Of a stretch of 64,000 nt of DNA, positions 53,862-64,000 are shown piece after piece. The DNA lies in NCBI GenBank assembly GCA_905147135.1, contig LR990052.1:15562200-15626199 (forward strand). The letters are read 5' to 3'. The number at the start of each line of letters is the position of its first letter. Positions within the stretch are counted from its first letter, which is position 1. The notes under the pieces are model-generated. The model was not told where the DNA came from and did not search any database. It was given only the letters and a program-made list of their open reading frames with translations. Made by a program: the position numbers and the translations under genes. The stretch comes from Blastobasis lacticolella. Lineage: Eukaryota; Arthropoda; Insecta; Lepidoptera; Blastobasidae.

Positions 53862-54106
53862 CGACCTGAGTGGTTCAATGGTCAACAATGGTCTGCCACG
53901 CAAGAGGTCCCGGGTTCGATTCCCGGCCGGGGAGAAATTGAAATGATGAATTTTAATTTCTGTTACGGGTCTGAGTGTTCTATGTAAAATAAGTATGTAT
54001 TTAAAAAGTATTTAAGTAGTATATCAGTTATCTAGCACCCATAGTACAAGCTTTGCTAAGTTTGGGGCTAGTTGGCGCTGTGTGAATTTGTCCACGAATA
54101 TTTATT
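53862..54106 (+). repeat. Family B tRNA-Gly-derived SINE, full length
   Basis: The head reads GACCTGAGTGGTTCAATGGT, then GGTCTGCCACGCAAGAGGTC, then CCGGGTTCGATTCCCGGCCG, equivalent to the D, anticodon (GCC) and T arms of tRNA-Gly. The body has GAAATGATGAATTTTAATTT, CTGTTACGGGTCTGAGTG, CACCCATAGTACAAGCTTTG and GGGGCTAGTTGGCGCTGTG. The end is GTCCACGAATATTTAT. Both pol III boxes look intact. No clear TSD was found. Confidence 0.9.
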
Positions 54107-56319
54107 ATGATTTAATATTATTATTCACGAAGTGCGAAATGATGCATAAGTACATGTATATATTCTAACTAGGCATCTATTACGGAACTCTGAAGATATA
54201 CATTAACGTAATCTTCGTTCAAGCCATTCCGACCATTAAAAACAAACAACACTCAACCTCACACAGAATGGTAACGACAAAAGACAGTCGCAAATGAGTC
54301 GTTAAATTTAATAGAAAACGTAAACACCAGCACCGGAATCTTAAGCTCAGAGTCTGTATAGGCTGTATAGAATAGTTTCCATTATAAATGATATTGCCAA
54401 CATTAGGTTTGCTCCAGATAAACCCAAATGTCTGTTTCTAGAAAGCAAATACTCCGGTGGCAATTTCAGTTGTCATTCCGCAAATGAGTTTTGTGCATCA
54501 TTTGGAAAGCCAATGCAATTTGTAAATTGAATTAGTATTGCACACAGCAGTGTAGGAGAAATCTTAGGGCCTGTCGGAGTGAGCTGGGGCTTGTGGTTTG
54601 GTGCAATATCTGTTTGAGTTTGGAACTTGGAAATAGAGATCGTCTGTGTGAACCAGTTTTTGTGTTTCTCGTTTGTTTTCCTTATAATATTCCCATCCTT
54701 ACTTTTTCTAGGGAGATAGAGAAAAAGGTTCTCTATCTCCTTAAAAAAATAGATTTTCATCTCTATAGGTATATATACCTCATATGTTCTAAATTTATAA
54801 GAATGAATACAACAGTCTAGTAATTTTTTGGCTATAATACTAGGTACAAATAAAGTTAAGATATTTCGACTTACATTTTTTAATGAAGAGTTAAAACCAA
54901 ATTTCTGCATCCACTTTCAAGTATTGTTTTCATAATTCAGCTGAAGAGTACAAAGTGTTACATACCTGAAACAAATAAAACAATTGTTAAATGATAACAA
55001 GTAAATTTGTATCATTTATGATAAATAAATATGTAGGTGGAGCTGTGTGAATTTGTCTAAACAAGCATTCGATATCTTGAACTATTAGGTACCTACGTCA
55101 AAATAGTGTGTCAACAAGTAATTAATATTTCCACACAAGTAAGCTAAGACTATAAATTATTTGTGTAATATAATACTAAGACGCCGTTTTGATTAATAAA
55201 TAAGGAGGACCTTTCCCGTGAGCTTTGGATGCGTAGTGTTTGCAGCTGGAAATGTCATACTTACGCAATCAAAACTAGTATTTTCTAGCAAATAACAGCT
55301 ATACCTATATTCAGCTATTATAGTATCTGAATACAATCGCAATATGTTAATTTCAATAAGTGATTTGATATATAAATAAATAAATAAAATAAAAATAAAA
55401 ATCATTTATTTCAGGCTCATGGTAGCCCATAAAATAAGTACACTAATAGGCTCACTTACAAAATTAGGTACAATGTCAAATTAAATACAAAATAAAATAA
55501 CAATCACAATGTTAAGATATAGAATGAAATATAGCTTTACTAGAGATTTCAACATTTTCTAATTTATTCATACATTCCGTCACGCCTTTTCCCGTAGGGG
55601 TAAGAAAAATTTATGACAACAATTTCAGACAGTACATAAAATAAATTACATTCGTTGTCCATATTTTGTTAGCACAACTTAACACTACAAAATAAATTCC
55701 TAAATTTCCCCTATTTGTAATCCCAATAATAACTTGGGGGTATTCTGGAACACCGTGAGGTTGACAAGGGGCGATGTGGGCTTGGGCCAGTCCTGGCTCT
55801 ACGGATACGCTGGAAACAATCTTGCTCCTCAGGCCTCAGGACACTTCGGCATGATGTAACGAAGAAGCCACCCTTAATTACGGGTGGCCTGGCCCTCTAT
55901 AACCTTAGTTCTAAACTATATTTTTTTGTCGTTTGTATGGTATGAATGGCAACAGCACCATTCATGTTCACTTGTTCCATAAACTGTTTCTTCGGTCTTT
56001 CTAATTACGACATTCATATTGTCATGCACGTTTCGTACCAGCTCGCTGTTCTAATGAAATGTGTATGAAATTATTTCATACGCAATTACGTAAGCTACTA
56101 TTGCTGTTTAAGGTAAGGGGTCGTGAGCCCAATATGGGTCGAAGCATCGTTCGGGTAGACTTTACGCCCCAAGGCTTGAACCAGGAAACATGTTCTTTAT
56201 TTATGGGTTGACTGCGGCAGTTATGACTTCTTAAAAGCAACCTTTTGCTGGCGATCTAAACGACTTAGCAGAGTTGGGACTTCAGAGCATTATACATTAT
56301 GTATTTATATTCTACAAAA
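54107..56319. other. No gene recognised; AT-rich 145-codon minus frame
   Basis: The minus frame 54473-54910 is long for this window but rich in Ile/Lys/Phe/Asn and lacks motifs. It contains the hairpin at 54712-54740. A family B tail fragment (GAGCTGTGTGAATTTGTC) is at 55039-55056. At 55383-55910 a reversed AT-rich tail (AAAATAAAAATAAAAATC) precedes sequence that may be an unassigned minus-strand retroposon, with a stem GCCACCC / GGGTGGC near 55870-55890. Confidence 0.45.
54712..54740. repeat. Perfect hairpin, 12-bp arms, 5-nt loop
   Basis: GGAGATAGAGAA, AAAGG, TTCTCTATCTCC. It is followed by T-rich sequence and then CTTAAAAAAATAG. Confidence 0.7.
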
Positions 56320-56447
56320 GCCCCTGTTAACAGGGTCATGGAGGTCAGATGGTAGTCGCTTCATTGTAATTACTTGATCTACCAAGTCCTGGAATATAGT
56401 CAAGGCGGACCCATGGCCCTCGTGCGCAAGAGCACAACCGGGGCATT
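56320..56447 (+). repeat. Family A SINE, 3' half
   Basis: GCCCCTGTTAACAGGGTCAT, GGAGGTCAGATGGTAGTCGC, ACTTGATCTACCAAGTCCTG, GTCAAGGCGGACCCATGG and GTGCGCAAGAGCACAACC. It is 5'-truncated. Confidence 0.8.
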
Positions 56448-57857
56448 ACTTTTTATTTTATTTGTACTTATATCATAAAATTTCTTTTATGTACTTTATC
56501 AAATTGGTACTGGCGTTTAGTCATGAAAATCCTTTTATATTAGGAAGTACATTTCACTAACCGATTTGAAATGATTTTGTAGCATACATCGCAGTTACGA
56601 ATTTCGCATCAATGAATTACGCTCAATTTAATCGATAAAGTGCCGATGGTATCCCATGACTGTATATTATATTAACCTTTTTTTTTATTGTGAAATTAGC
56701 TTACTTAGGAATTATATCGAATGCACGTAATACAGATTGTTCTTGAAAGAATTTTAAGATTCTTTCAGCTTTTGCGTTTGTTACATTTGGCTAAATTCAG
56801 AATCAAGAAACGTTAGAGCTAATAAAAGTGGAATGTATTGCTTATATAAGGTTCATTTTTGCAACACGGCTTTTGAAAAGTGGAGCGATGCGTACCTTAT
56901 TATAAGTGATATATACAAAAATTGATATATCACTTGTATAACACATGTTTTTTAGAGCAATTTTTCTCAGGCTGACAACTGAATTAAGCCAAATGTAATA
57001 AGCGCATCTTCCGGTCGCAAAGCAGCGCTTTTGCCAGCCATAAATCGCGGCTGCGCGTACGCACATCGCAGCGCACTGTAGGGGCCGACTAATCGTGATT
57101 GGTTAGGTACTCGCTAATGCTGAGTTAGGTCTTGCAAAGGGATCTTGTAATAAAGTTGTTTCCTAACCTTTTCCTAGCATACAACACATCACAAACACAT
57201 TCATATAATACAACACAACACTGAACATGAAACCTCACAAATACACACAACAAAAAAGTTTTATATGTACAGTTTTATAATAAGAATCTTCTGTACCTAC
57301 CTACATTTCAATTGTCATTGTCATGTTTGGGTCATCGTAGACCTAGTTTACAAAATTACAAAATTTTGTCTTTACCTTAAAACGCAGTTACATAATGTAC
57401 TTAGAACAAGTTACTCTAAATGTAGAAGTTAGCAACTTAATAACAGTGTCAATAATCATAAATGTAGATCGTCCATTTTGATATGAAATGATAGAGCAAT
57501 ATTCGTTACATTGTAAAATAATATGGTAATGGAAAACTGCAATAATCAATTTACATTGAGATAAGATTCTAAGTAAGGCTAATCATTGATCATTCGTTAT
57601 TTGTACCTTGGCTTTATATTCATGTATGAACTATGGTTATGTATTTATGTTAGATGTCCTCCGCGGTTTTCACCAGGAAGTCTGCCATCATTCGACTCCC
57701 CGCGATCAAAGAGCATACATTTTCATGTAAAGTAATATATATCTTTAGTCAAAATCTAACAACCTAAATGACTTGAAAATTATACAAAATCAGTATTAAA
57801 ATTAAAATTAAATCCTATTTGTTAAGTCATTGAATATGATGTCAAAACCATTAAGAT
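56448..57857. other. No gene recognised; one hairpin and a GC-rich spot
   Basis: A perfect 11-bp-arm hairpin lies at 56904-56935 (AAGTGATATAT / ATATATCACTT, 10-nt loop). GC-rich DNA at 57000-57090 (CAGCGC, CGCGGCTGCGCG) has no supporting exon signal. The rest is AT-rich. Confidence 0.5.
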
Positions 57858-58125
57858 TATTTTATTTTATTTTTCACCATCTCACCTAGTGGTAAGTTAC
57901 GAAGATGGAACATGCCTGTCTAGGAACAGCCTATTCATTCTAGCCTTGAAGGCGTCCAAATTATAATGATCAAGGAACACACTCGCAGGCAACGTATGCC
58001 ATTCCTAAGCCATATAATAAAAGTAAAGCCAAAGCGGCCCGTGCGGGTAGTTGGAAGATCCACGACATAAGGACGAAGCGCTCTCGGATCGCGTCTCCCG
58101 ATGGCGAAAAAGGGGTGGCGGACGT
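57858..58125 (-). pseudogene. Family H LINE C-terminus relic
   Basis: On the minus strand it encodes PPLFRHRETRSESASSLCRG near its 5' side, then holds GGGCCGCTTTGGCTTTACTT, GGCTTAGGAATGGCATACG, TATAATTTGGACGCCTTCAA and ACCACTAGGTGAGATGGTG. It ends in AAAATAAAATAAAATAA (57858-57883). It is the longest H copy with a poly(A)-like 3' end. Stops and frameshifts are present. Confidence 0.7.
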
Positions 58126-58612
58126 CGTGCGTGCTTCGCCCTAATACCTAAATAGACTACCAAGATAACCCCATTATAAGTCGCGAACAAAAGTCTATGA
58201 AATGCCCAACATTACTTTATAGTCATAAATGTAAGTAGGTACACTAGTACAATCCCGGCCAGAAGCCACAATCGCAGTCCGCAGCTGCCAACAAAACGCA
58301 AGTGTGCACTCACACAAAATTACTGTAAACATTAACGATTTCCACTATAAATCCTCGATAACGTTGACAGTAATGAAAACAAGGAACACAATTGAGCCAT
58401 ATCGATTTCACGCAACACCGAATCGGTTACTATGATTAAAATATCAATGGGCAACGGACTTTCTCTCGGATTGTATGCTAACTACTGCAACATTTAAATA
58501 AACTGTGCAATGTTATCTTCAACTTGAGTTTTAAGCTCGTGGGGGCGTGAAACGGTACCGGATGCGGGTGAATTTCGGATATTCAAGTGAATAAAATAAA
58601 AAACATCATCAG
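58126..58612. other. No gene recognised
   Basis: Spacer. No notable frame or structure. Confidence 0.5.
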
Positions 58613-58900
58613 GGCGTCAATGTCTCGGTTGTGCTCTCACGCGCCCGGGGTCCGCCTTGAGCATGATCCAGGATTTGGCAGATCAGGTAAATAGAGTGGG
58701 GCGACTGCTATCTGACCTCCGTCACCCTGCTACCAGGAGAAGACCAGATTGGATCATGGTTACAGGTTCAATCGCCTGAGTGTGCAGGTTTCATCACGAT
58801 GTTTTCCCTCACCGTAAGAGCATAGGTTAGTATTCAACTAATGTACGTAGCTCAAAAAAGAGTCATTGATACATGGTAGCAGTAGGATTCGAACCCGTAT
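58613..58900 (-). repeat. Family A SINE lacking its 5' end
   Basis: Minus strand: GGGTTCGAATCCTACTGC (B box), ATGACTCTTTTTTGAGCTAC, TACGGTGAGGGAAAACATCG, TGGATCATGCTCAAGGCGGA and CCGAGACATTGACGCC. The A-box region is missing. Confidence 0.85.
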
Positions 58901-59453
58901 TTACATAAAAAATATATCTAATAAGTCTTCTAATCTAGATACGATAAAGTCATTTGATCTGGGTACGATCAAAGTTTCGTTTGTACACTGTGAGAACTAA
59001 ATCGCTAGGAAAAGGCAGTAAATTACTAAATTATGAATACCTAGACACAAAAACTTACGGAACTCACGCGTAGAATAGTAGGAAGCAGAACCAGTGTGAG
59101 CATTAACATGACTAATTTATTTATCGATAGAAACTTTAAAATTCCAAGACCCCATTTAACAAGCTATCTATGATGTTATATCGGACACGCGGATTGCCAT
59201 TTTAATGGCAAAAATTCGTTATTCATAGAGGAGCTAAATATGTATATGACCCTCTTTGAGTTATCTTTTTAGCTATAAATCAAGAGATTAAGCCAATCGC
59301 ATGCCAATATTGAAAATATTGGCTGGATGTGTGTTTGGAGTTTCTCAATATCGAATACAACAAATTGGGTTAATATCGATGTCGGTTTGGTCACAAAGTG
59401 TTCGGTGTCGTACGTAGCGCGTAGTCTGTCGTATGCATGGTACCCAGTAAATT
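58901..59453. other. No gene recognised; two small hairpins
   Basis: TTGCCATT / AATGGCAA (59194-59211, 2-nt loop) and GCCAATATT / AATATTGGC (59303-59323, 3-nt loop) are perfect. No gene evidence. Confidence 0.5.
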
Positions 59454-59634
59454 ATCATCATCATCATCATATCATCCGAAAGATGGCTACTGCTGGGCAT
59501 AGGCCTCCCCCAGAGATCTCCATAAAGGCCGGTCCTGTTGCATCCGCATCCAGCTGGATGATCGCAGGTATCGATCTTTACCAGGTCGTCGTACCACCTT
59601 GAGCTTCCTACGCTGCGTCTTCCGGTACGTGGCC
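59454..59634 (-). pseudogene. Family D RTE-like LINE C-terminus and 3' end
   Basis: The minus strand encodes RPGKDRYLRSSSWMRMQQDR and then PLWRSLGEAYAQQ, the canonical last residues of this RTE-like ORF. The GAT tail (CATCAT in plus orientation) is at 59454-59470. The upstream part keeps TACCGGAAGACGCAGCG. GTAAAT flanks both sides (59447-59452 and 59635-59640), a possible short target duplication. Confidence 0.85.
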
Positions 59635-60338
59635 GTAAATACTAAACTTAAACTAGACGACGTGCAATATTTACCGCCTTGTACTTGTACTTGCACTCAC
59701 TTCTCTGTGAGTCTAATGTCGAGTAGTTCGTTGTCCCTTTTTAAATAATTCTGACAAATAAGCCGGCAGCGCATCTATTATAAATTATAAGTAATTATTG
59801 CGTATTAGGTACAGGTAAAACGCATCCCAAAAATCAATTTATTACTTTGCATTGCTTTTAGCAATGGTAAAGTACAAAAATAAATAACGATATTTAATGA
59901 TAACGACGCTTTTTATAAATTTTGGAGTCACGGCAGCTACGGCCATGGTATAACAAACTCTTTGAGTACGGCCGAATTATGTATGCCACAACGTGCCTAT
60001 CAAAAGTAACGTTCTTCAGTAGGTAGCATAAGTACCTACCTATAGTCATGACAGATGGACCGACAAGGACATTCTTTCTTTGCATTCCATAAGATCTCAC
60101 TTTCTAGGCTGGAATGAAGATCGTTCTTATTGATTGTTAAATTTTTGAATTGGTTTTGGCTACTCTTGAATTGGTTGAATTGGATTCAATGCTCTGTGAT
60201 TGTAAAAACTGTCTGCGTGTTAATCCACGCTGATTCTGATAAAAAAAATTATGCCTACGATTTTGATTACTTTAACATTAGTGGTTTATAATAATAAGTA
60301 GGAATGTGACTGAGAGACTCAGATTCCATGGTGAAAAA
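59635..60338. other. No gene recognised
   Basis: An imperfect inverted repeat (TACTTTGCATTGCT / AGCAATGGTAAAGTA, about 59848-59876) is the only structure noted. Confidence 0.5.
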
Positions 60339-60519
60339 GTCCCTACCCTACACGTACTTTACCCCTATCTTCGTTTTGTCTTGCCTACAAACCTTTCTCT
60401 TGAATCGCTGAATCTGTTGTTGAAAACAGCATTAAAATCCGTTGCGTAGTTTAAAAGATCTGAGCGTACATAGATACATAAGGACAACCGGCGGGAAGCG
60501 ACTTTGTTTTATACTATGT
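60339..60519 (-). mobile_element. Family F element, 3' end missing
   Basis: Minus strand: CACATAGTATAAAACAAAGT, CGCTTCCCGCCGGTTGTCC, GTACGCTCAGATCTTTTAA, CTACGCAACGGATTTTAATG, CAACAACAGATTCAGCGATT and GGGGTAAAGTACGTGTAGGG. The GC-rich CTAG end is lost. Confidence 0.65.
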
Positions 60520-60588
60520 GATTTAAAAACAGCGCTTGCAGTATACAAGCAGCATCTATACAAAACATCTAATAATTTTCGGAGTTCG

Positions 60589-60622
60589 CGGGATTTTATT
60601 GTAGCCCCACAATAAAATCCCG
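60589..60622. repeat. Perfect hairpin, 14-bp arms, 6-nt loop
   Basis: CGGGATTTTATTGT, AGCCCC, ACAATAAAATCCCG. It lies about 70 bp from the F element and is not part of it. Confidence 0.75.
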
Positions 60623-61854
60623 GGATCTTTTTCGGTTCCAAATTCAAAATCAATGTGCCTACACACTTTCGCTGCATAACTGCGCGTGCCATACACGCCT
60701 AATCATAATTACCGGCTAAGTAGTCACCTCGCGTGATCGGGGGACGCGTCGACGCACAATGCGCACGTACCCTGCGCCGGCGCAAGGGCCCACTTTCACC
60801 CGCCATTCAGATTGAAATTACGTTTCTTTTGTTCTGGAAATACGGCCTGGATTGAGGCTTAGAAGGTGGAAGGAATTGGGTGTCGTTGGGTGACGGTATC
60901 GAATAAATCATTGGATGAGACATCCTTATGGCAATATTTCGTAGCTTTTCGTAGACCCACGACGGACGTTTGCGTGGATTTTATAATAAAACGGTCAACT
61001 AACACATGCAAACCAGAGTTACTGTGATAGTAGGATGCATTCCTTGATTTTTTTTCCATGAACTCTAGGGATATCGTAGAATCTGTGGATATGGTCGTTT
61101 TGTCTAACTTTGAAAATATTTTTATATAAATGGCCAGCAGAATACATATGTATTTCTAGTACTTAACCGTTTCATATTTTATACCCTTCTGGTAGTAATG
61201 CATAGACTTATCTGCAACGATCGCTGCATGCGACAGTTGCATTGTTTGCATACATACAAAAGATTACCTCCCGATAAACAGAATGCTGTTTTAATTCTAT
61301 CTCTGTGACAGATGGTTTTTATCCGCTTTGTAGTTGTACGTTTGTTTGTACATGTTTACTTTGTATCGTCTATCATATGCGAGGTTGCGAAGTTTCGGGA
61401 CGTATCGGCATTTAAACATACTCTATTTTCGAAATCATTTCTTAATTTTATTGTCTATGTTCAATTAAAAATATATGAGCCAATATATACTTGCGAAAAA
61501 AATGCGAATTTCATAGGTAAGGACCCAATATGAATGAATCACTAATACTGCAAATGGAAACTTGAGGAGCGAAAGTCGATACACAAATCTCTAATGTGAC
61601 ATTTTATCACTCCAATTACAACCACACGGTTTTATAGACTATTAAAACTTTATACTCTCCTTAGAAAGAAGTTATAGCTGAATGTAATATTGGCTTTCTA
61701 GTGCTTATTAGTCACCGTATCTATATGACTTCGTTGCTGTGAGATAACTGTATGAAAGTATGTATTTGTGAGGCAACCGTTTAGCTTTCGTATTTTCTGT
61801 GGCTTTTCAGGTTTTCAACACTCTTCGGCTTTATGACTGATCAATATTTTATTT
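60623..61854. other. No gene recognised
   Basis: A CG-rich spot at 60728-60800 (GGGGGACGCGTCGACGC, CTGCGCCGGCGCAAGG). A 73-codon plus frame at 61312-61533 has one hydrophobic stretch and no family. Confidence 0.5.
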
Positions 61855-61968
61855 ATAATAAGTATGTATTTAAAAAGTAATTAAGTAGTACATAAGTTAT
61901 CTAGCACCCATAGTATAAGCTTTGCTTAGATTGGGGCTTGATAGCACTGTGCGTTTTTGTACACAATT
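61855..61968 (+). repeat. Family B SINE, 3' half
   Basis: AATAAGTATGTATTTAAAAA, TTATCTAGCACCCATAGTAT and AAGCTTTGCTTAGATTGGGG, then AGCACTGTGCGTTTTTGT. It is 5'-truncated and diverged. Confidence 0.75.
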
Positions 61969-62733
61969 ATGTCACAAACACAATATGCCTAAGACACAGG
62001 TAAACTACTTACTTAGTTTAGGCATCTTGTTAATGAAAAATATAGCATGTATCTACTTAATTTACTTAGCTTAAATAACTAGGGTAATAAATAATTTGAA
62101 ATTGTTCTACTTAAATTTTAACATAAGTAGGTAGATACTTTTAAATTTAACGATGTAATTTTAGGCTTAAGTTTCTTGATTAAATTATTTATTTATTTAT
62201 TTATGTGTTTGATGTCAAAGTCGTTTGCGCCTCTTGCATCCAACTCATTGAACTGACAACCTGGTGGTGTCGCTGTAGCACTAGATAATACATACCTGGT
62301 GCTACAGCGACAAATATAAAGCTTTCCCTCCTAATCTTTCGAGTAGGTACACAAATATACCCGCAGTGTATCGCAGAAACAGCTAATTGCAATCTCGCAC
62401 TCCCTTCTTCATTTTAATGCGACTGGTACGCGGGAAAGTGCGTAGGTTACAAAACACGGCCAAATTAGCCAAGGAACAAGTTGAGATATGTATTTATGGT
62501 AACAAGTTTGCGTCCGCCTCATAGCGGCATATCTGGCTCATCTAGGGTTTCTAACTCCATAACCAAGATGTTGCACATTCGTTGCTGCAGTGCAAGTTTT
62601 ATGGCTGGTGTCTGCTGCTTTGCCGTGTCATTTTCGCTAAAGAAGGGTGGAACGTTGAGAAATTACTTTCAATTTACTTAATAGGATGGCGGCTTCTACG
62701 ATAGAATTTGATTTTTACCTATCTATAATTTTG
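61969..62733. other. No gene recognised
   Basis: AT-rich with TTAGG-poor simple sequence. The frames at 62201-62392 (minus) and 62481-62681 (plus) have no recognisable product. Confidence 0.5.
62268..62312. repeat. Perfect inverted repeat, 14-bp arms
   Basis: TGTCGCTGTAGCAC (62268-62281) and GTGCTACAGCGACA (62299-62312) with a 17-nt loop. CCTGGTG precedes the first arm and overlaps the start of the second, so the structure may derive from an inverted duplication of one short segment. Confidence 0.75.
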
Positions 62734-62941
62734 CAGATGGCCGATGGGGCAGTAATGTTCTCGAGTGGCGACCATGTACCGGAAGACGCAGTGTGGGTAA
62801 GCCTCCCACAAGGTAAAGACCTGGTAAAGATCGCAGTTATCAGCTAGGTGTGGAATGCACATGACGGGCCATTGTGGAGATCTCTGGGCGAGGCCCAGCA
62901 GTGGCCGTCTATCGGCTGATATGATAATGATGATGATGATA
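62734..62941 (+). repeat. Family D RTE-like LINE 3' end
   Basis: CAGATGGCCGATGGGGCAGT, CTCGAGTGGCGACCATGTAC, CGGAAGACGCAGTGTGGG, CTGGTAAAGATCGCAGTTAT and GTGGAGATCTCTGGGCGAGG, then GGCTGATATGATAATGATG. It extends farther 5' than most D copies. Frameshifts are present. Confidence 0.85.
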
Positions 62942-63103
62942 ATTTTTCTGAATGTGTTGATTTTATAACAACCTTGTGCCAAACGAGAAAGTCCGCGCGT
63001 GTGGAGATTTGGACGCACTCACAGTGAGGACTATTTCCCCTTAGATCCGTATTGTCAATGTTTGAAAAAACTTGAGATAGTTACGAAAAAATCTCACCTG
63101 AAA
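62942..63103. other. No gene recognised
   Basis: Short spacer without notable content. Confidence 0.5.
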
Positions 63104-64000
63104 GGACAGATGGCCAGACAACATGGAAATTCGTGCTCGGAATAAAAAATATAATACTCACATACCTACATTTTTGAACCGTCGCTCACCATCCGAGCCC
63201 TTCAGTCAGAGCATGTAGTCCGATTCAGTGGACAAATGCGTCACAGTAGCTTGAGACGTCACAACCCAACAGCACAGCTAAATGTAAATCCTTCGCGCTA
63301 CTGCCGCTTGTCCCTCTGCCCAAAAACCGCGGCCACCCATACCGGGCTCCAAAATTGGCCGTGCATAAAATTACCATCAGTTATTAAACGGCGCCCGCTT
63401 CCTGGCCCCACGGGTGTGTTCCAAGTGATTCTTTTATTTATGCCCGACTTATTTACGACACAGGAATTAGTTGTAAACTTCGACGCTACATTGTAAAGAC
63501 TCGCCTTTACGAGAGGCGGTAGGAAATCAATTATTGACGGAATAATAATTTCGATTTTGCGACGCGTGCGAATTTCACTTTCGCTGGGAGAACGGATTCT
63601 GATTTCTGTACTAGTGAAATGTAAGTAAACTGATGTCATCGCTATTTATATTAAAACCCGCTTGCCGGCACCCGAATGAGTGCGCCATTAAATATATCTT
63701 TTTTCACTTGCATTATCACTAGTAGCTACTATACACACATTAGTATGAATGAATTTAATGTCACGAATAGTATAGTGACATTAAATAAATTCTTGATACC
63801 TGTGATAAACTATGTTTTGTATCTAGTTGCTTCGCGGTGACTATGCGGGGACGATGAGGTCTTGCACGATTTGCACGCCCAAAATGGTCACAAGGCATAG
63901 CGCTGTCGAATTCGGCAATATATATTATTCATGCAAACAGACCGACGCACGCTTCGAGCTGGTCAGATGGCCAGACAACAGGGAAATTCGTGCTCGAAAT
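63104..64000 (+). repeat. Pair of 40-bp direct repeats, second cut by window end
   Basis: 63104-63143 and 63961-64000 match at 37 of 40 positions and include AGATGGCCAGACAACA and GGAAATTCGTGCTCG. The second copy runs to the last base of the window, so the true repeat may be longer. The interior contains a GC-rich block at 63240-63420 open on both strands (86 codons plus, 113 minus) but no recognisable gag, pol or transposase. It could be terminal repeats of an element or a segmental duplication. Confidence 0.55.
63747..63792. repeat. Inverted repeat, 18-bp arms with 2 mismatches
   Basis: GAATGAATTTAATGTCAC (63747-63764) pairs with GTGACATTAAATAAATTC (63775-63792) around a 10-nt loop. It lies within the interval bounded by the 40-bp direct repeats. 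Confidence 0.7.

Noticed and set aside
55036..55058. Additional family B copy
   Set aside because: Only about 18-20 bp of the family B 3' end (GAGCTGTGTGAATTTGTC) is present, too short to call separately.
1..64000. A CRISPR array, operon, phage, virus or biosynthetic cluster
   Set aside because: No regularly spaced repeats, no long intronless genes, no ribosome-binding sites, and no viral gag, pol, env or structural protein motifs. The repeat families are those of an insect genome.

Overview
The window looks like euchromatic, gene-poor DNA from a lepidopteran insect, most likely a moth. It is AT-rich with short GC/CpG-rich patches. No rRNA gene, bona fide tRNA gene, CRISPR array, operon or complete protein-coding gene can be recognised. 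The order-level call rests on interspersed repeats whose sequences I recognise from Lepidoptera: tRNA-derived SINEs, RTE-like LINE 3' ends with (GAT)n tails, poly(A) LINE ends, and small non-autonomous elements ending in CTAG followed by T. No open frame exceeds about 160 codons. The longest (39334-39819) is a chimera of a hAT-like element and a LINE 3' end, and the next (52280-52747) runs through a SINE/LINE tail.

Families, with letters used throughout. A: tRNA-derived SINE, 7 copies, one full-length at 34512-34833 with a 17-bp target duplication. B: SINE with a tRNA-Gly(GCC)-like head, 4 copies. C: 5'-truncated retroposon with a GAT tail, 5 copies, all with visible flanking duplications of 11, 11, 13, 45 and 127 bp. 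D: RTE-like LINE C-terminus plus 3' end, 6 copies. E: LINE/SINE ends sharing a 3' tail that begins GGCAACGCATT. F: CTAG-ended elements. G: a 140-bp insertion inside an E copy. H and I: relics of two other LINE C-termini.

Layout. 0-10 kb: E and A copies, a 208-bp foldback (1846-2053), a 131-bp inverted repeat (6214-6344) and an 18-bp-arm perfect hairpin (7662-7699). 10-20 kb: D, F and H relics, a 177-bp foldback (17279-17455) and a GC-rich inverted repeat (15370-15416). 20-31 kb: a C copy, two CpG-rich patches with splice-donor-like motifs (24180-24630, 26220-26610), and the best candidate for real coding sequence, a minus-strand terminal exon (24750-25051) encoding a multi-pass membrane segment with an AATAAA at its stop. 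32-40 kb is densest in retroposons, including a C copy between 127-bp direct repeats, a C copy inside an F element, and a D copy inside a hAT-like MITE with an 8-bp target duplication. 40-48 kb holds a 271-bp foldback (44027-44297), a perfect 44-nt hairpin (44821-44864), a SINE-in-SINE nest and a C copy flanked by 45-bp repeats. 48-64 kb holds LINE C-terminal relics, further A, B, D and F copies, several hairpins, and a 40-bp direct repeat whose second copy ends exactly at the window edge.

No genes can be shown to act together. The biology here is retroposition, nested insertion and decay, plus several foldback elements that would make long hairpin RNAs if transcribed. The stretch is probably intergenic or a large intron. 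Family names are from memory and were not checked against a database.
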